The position numbers were made by a program, and so were the translations under genes. The notes beneath the pieces are model-generated. The model saw nothing but the letters and a program-made list of their open reading frames with translations, was not told the DNA's origin and made no database searches. DNA of 64,000 nt from Deltaproteobacteria bacterium (lineage in GTDB: Bacteria > Desulfobacterota > Deferrisomatia > Deferrisomatales > JACRMM01). Positions 61,697 through 64,000 of this stretch are shown here, piece after piece; within the stretch, counting starts at the first letter, position 1; the number at the start of each line of letters is the position of its first letter. The stretch lies in contig JACRMM010000030.1 of the NCBI GenBank assembly GCA_016214985.1, forward strand, positions 1-64,000. Direction: 5' to 3'.

Positions 61697-62587
61697 GTGA
61701 CAGCTTCGGGCCTGCGGGAAGTCGCCGCGCAACTCCTCGCCTTGGCTGATCCCTGCACCCTCTGCCCGCGCGCGTGCGGCGCGCGGCGGCTGGCGGGCGA
61801 GGTGGGGGTCTGCGGCGAGGGGTGGCGCTTGCGGCTCGGTGGGTACAGCCTCCACCGGGGGGAGGAGCCACCGCTCTCGGGTCGCGACCCGGAGACGGGA
61901 CGAGAAGGCTCGGGGACGGTCTTTGTGTCCGGGTGTTCGCTTCGGTGTCTGTACTGCCAGAACGCGGCGATCAGCCAGGGGGGCCTAGGGTATCCGGTCA
62001 GCTCGGAGGCGTTGGCCGCTGTCTTCCTGGAGCTCCAGTCGCGCGGCGCCCGCAACGTCAACTGGGTGACGCCGGCCCACGCGCTGCCCTGGCTCGTGGA
62101 GGGCTTGGTCCTGGCCGCGGACCAGGGGTTCGACCTCCCGATCGTCTACAATACCTCGGGCTACGAGCGGGCGGAGGTCCTCCGGCTCCTCGAGGGGATC
62201 GTGGACATCTACCTGATGGACCTCCGGTACACGTCGGAGAAGGCCGCCCGGGAGGGCTCACGGGCGCCGGACTACCCGGAAGTGAACCGCGCGGCGCTGA
62301 GGGAGGCGCTTCGACAGGTGGGCCCTTTCCGGGAAACCTGGTACCGGGGCCTGATCGTGCGGCACCTGGTGCTGCCCGGGCGGATCGAGGACACGGTGCG
62401 CGCGCTGGAGTTCGTGGCCGAGGAGCTCTCCCTCTCCGTGCCCGTGTCGCTCATGAACCAGTACACCCCTAAGCACCGGGCGGTGGACTGCGCGGGCTGG
62501 GACCGCAGGGTCGAACCCGGGGAGTACGCCGAGGCGGTCGAGCACCTGGACGAGCTCGGGCTCAGCGAGGGGTGGGTGCAAGAATAG
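61697..62587 (+). CDS. Radical SAM protein, pyruvate-formate-lyase-activase-like
   Basis: A 296-residue radical SAM enzyme. The 4Fe-4S motif is CSLRCLYC (in VSGCSLRCLYCQNAAIS), and an N-terminal cysteine group CTLCPRACGARR..GVCGEG resembles PflA-like activases. LMNQYTPKHRA near the C-terminus is typical of this uncharacterised subfamily. GTG 61697 follows the HepT stop immediately. The substrate is unknown; it probably activates a glycyl-radical or other enzyme encoded elsewhere. Its place in the pyr operon may be historical. Confidence 0.87.
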   Translation: MTASGLREVAAQLLALADPCTLCPRACGARRLAGEVGVCGEGWRLRLGGYSLHRGEEPPLSGRDPETGREGSGTVFVSGCSLRCLYCQNAAISQGGLGYPVSSEALAAVFLELQSRGARNVNWVTPAHALPWLVEGLVLAADQGFDLPIVYNTSGYERAEVLRLLEGIVDIYLMDLRYTSEKAAREGSRAPDYPEVNRAALREALRQVGPFRETWYRGLIVRHLVLPGRIEDTVRALEFVAEELSLSVPVSLMNQYTPKHRAVDCAGWDRRVEPGEYAEAVEHLDELGLSEGWVQE

Positions 62588-62592
62588 CGTTC

Positions 62593-62691
62593 GGCTGTCA
62601 GCGATCAGCTCTCAGCCAAGATCCAAACAACCCGCACGGCGGTTCAAGCTGATTGCTTAGCGCTGACCGCTGAACGCCGGCTCTCAGAGCC
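62593..62691. repeat. GCTGA-rich imperfect palindromic repeats
   Basis: GGCTGTCAGCGATCAGCTC, then about 30 unrelated bases, then AGCTGATTGCTTAGCGCTGA and CCGCTGAACGCC, closed by GGCTC-tca-GAGCC. Short CTGA/TCAG words in both orientations are of the kind scattered through deltaproteobacterial intergenic DNA. They occupy the gap before carB. Confidence 0.6.
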
Positions 62692-62731
62692 CAATTCACT
62701 TCCGACATCCACAGCCGCCGGGACAGGGAAC

Positions 62732-64000
62732 ATGCCGAAACGAACCGACATCCAGAAGATCCTCATCATCGGCGCCGGCCCCATCGTGATCGGCCAGGCG
62801 TGCGAGTTCGACTACTCGGGCTCTCAGGCGTGCAAGGCGCTGCGGGAAGAGGGCTACACGGTCATCCTGCTGAACTCCAACCCCGCCACGATCATGACCG
62901 ACCCGGAGCTCGCCCACCGCACCTACGTGGAGCCGGTCACGGTGGACGTCGTGGAGAAGATCCTGGAGCGTGAGCGGCCCCAGGCGATCCTGCCCACGCT
63001 CGGCGGGCAGACGGCGCTCAACACCGCGGTGGACGCGGCGAAGATGGGGATCCTCGACAAGTACGGGGTCGAGCTCATCGGCGCGAAGCTGCCCGCGATC
63101 CAGAAGGCTGAGGACCGGGCCGAGTTCAAGGAGGCGATGGAGCGCATCGGCCTGGACCTGCCCCAATCCGGCTATGCCCACAACCTGCACGAGGCGCTTC
63201 GCATTGTGGAAGACGTGGGGTTCCCGGCGATCATCCGGCCTTCCTTTACCCTCGGGGGGTCCGGCGGAAACATCGCCTACAACCGCGAGGAGTTCGAGAA
63301 GTACATCCAGTGGGGCCTCGAGCAGAGCCCGGTGACCGAGGTGCTGGTCGAGGAGTCGGTGATCGGGTGGAAGGAGTACGAGCTCGAGGTGATGCGTGAC
63401 TCGAAGGACAACGTCGTCATCATCTGCTCGATCGAGAACTTCGATCCAATGGGCATCCACACCGGCGACTCGATCACCGTGGCTCCGGCCCAGACGCTCA
63501 CCGACAAGGAGTATCAGGTGATGCGGGACGCGGCCATGGCCATCATCCGGGAGATCGGGGTGGATACGGGTGGGTCGAACATCCAGTTCGCCCTGAACCC
63601 ACGAAACGGCCGGATGGTCGTCGTGGAGATGAACCCACGCGTCAGCCGCTCCTCCGCCCTCGCGTCCAAGGCCACGGGCTTCCCCATCGCGAAGATCGCC
63701 GCCAAACTCGCCGTGGGCTACACCCTGGACGAGATCCCCAACGACATCACCAAGGAGACGCCGGCCTGCTTCGAGCCCACGATCGACTACGTGGTCACGA
63801 AGATCCCGCGCTTCGCCTTCGAGAAGTTTCCCAAGGCCGACGCCACGCTCACGATCCAGATGAAGAGCGTGGGCGAGGTGATGAGCATCGGACGGACCTT
63901 CAAGGAGAGCCTCCAGAAGGCGATCACGAGCCTCGAGCGGGATCTGTACGGCCTCTCTCCGCGGCTCAAGGAGGTCGAGGGCCTCAACGGCGACGAAGTC
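62732..64000 (+). CDS. carB: Carbamoyl-phosphate synthase large subunit, 5' part
   Basis: 423 codons of CarB, open to the window end with no stop. It begins [20 protein letters not shown], with [17 protein letters not shown], the ATP-grasp segments [16 protein letters not shown] and [20 protein letters not shown] and [17 protein letters not shown]. This is the first (carboxy-phosphate) half of a protein normally of about 1070 residues. It follows a 144-base gap with palindromic repeats, so it may have its own promoter or rely on the pyr transcript. Confidence 0.97.
   Translation, partial: MPKRTDIQKILIIGAGPIVIGQACEFDYSGSQACKALREEGYTVILLNSNPATIMTDPELAHRTYVEPVTVDVVEKILERERPQAILPTLGGQTALNTAVDAAKMGILDKYGVELIGAKLPAIQKAEDRAEFKEAMERIGLDLPQSGYAHNLHEALRIVEDVGFPAIIRPSFTLGGSGGNIAYNREEFEKYIQWGLEQSPVTEVLVEESVIGWKEYELEVMRDSKDNVVIICSIENFDPMGIHTGDSITVAPAQTLTDKEYQVMRDAAMAIIREIGVDTGGSNIQFALNPRNGRMVVVEMNPRVSRSSALASKATGFPIAKIAAKLAVGYTLDEIPNDITKETPACFEPTIDYVVTKIPRFAFEKFPKADATLTIQMKSVGEVMSIGRTFKESLQKAITSLERDLYGLSPRLKEVEGLNGDEV

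Overview
The window is GC-rich bacterial DNA (about two thirds GC by eye) with Shine-Dalgarno starts, tightly overlapping genes, many CXXCH cytochromes, a sigma-54 regulator and GEMM-type riboswitches. Its hexahaem proteins closely resemble OmcS of Geobacter sulfurreducens. Together this points to a Desulfuromonadota (deltaproteobacterial) metal- or electrode-respiring organism, probably a high-GC relative of Geobacter or Deferrisoma. The lineage is inferred from gene content, not from a marker search.

Layout. 0.1-8 kb is a defence and mobile region: a HEPN/MNT toxin-antitoxin pair, then a type III restriction-modification operon (mod, a small gene, res). A DUF559 gene bracketed by palindromic repeats and a 230-bp structured insertion that splits the small gene lie inside this operon. 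7.8-18 kb, on the minus strand, holds a flavin reductase, a giant M6 protease with FN3 and cadherin-like repeats and a poly-Gly/Cys C-terminal anchor, a zinc-ribbon thioredoxin, and a MacAB/LolCDE-like ABC exporter.

18.4-44.6 kb is the centre of interest: an apparently complete OmcS-type cytochrome-nanowire locus. It opens with a PhnD-like binding lipoprotein, a histidine kinase with a haem c motif in its periplasmic sensor, and a sigma-54 response regulator. A near-consensus sigma-54 promoter precedes an NHL-propeller gene; then come a GEMM-I riboswitch and two OmcS-like hexahaem genes. After them follow a lipoprotein propeller, a large outer-membrane beta-barrel, two CsgG/DUF799-like lipoproteins, a tandem parvulin isomerase, 26-haem and 16-haem cytochromes, a second NHL protein, a TMTC-like TPR membrane glycosyltransferase and a fused transporter-like/spermidine-synthase-like protein. 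A second GEMM-I riboswitch drives a third OmcS-like hexahaem gene. I read it as a regulated package for making, haem-loading, folding, exporting, possibly glycosylating and wiring extracellular cytochrome filaments.

44.6-56.7 kb is mixed: split XdhC/CoxI maturation genes, a 1234-residue phosphodiesterase/5'-nucleotidase fusion, a decayed REP-type tyrosine transposase with a partial second copy, a VapBC pair, a beta-propeller lipoprotein, a small dihaem cytochrome and an HtrA protease. 56.8-64 kb is the pyrimidine operon: a consensus promoter, a leader peptide overlapping an attenuator, then pyrR, pyrB, pyrC, carA and carB (cut by the window end). An MntA/HepT pair and a radical-SAM activase sit between carA and carB.
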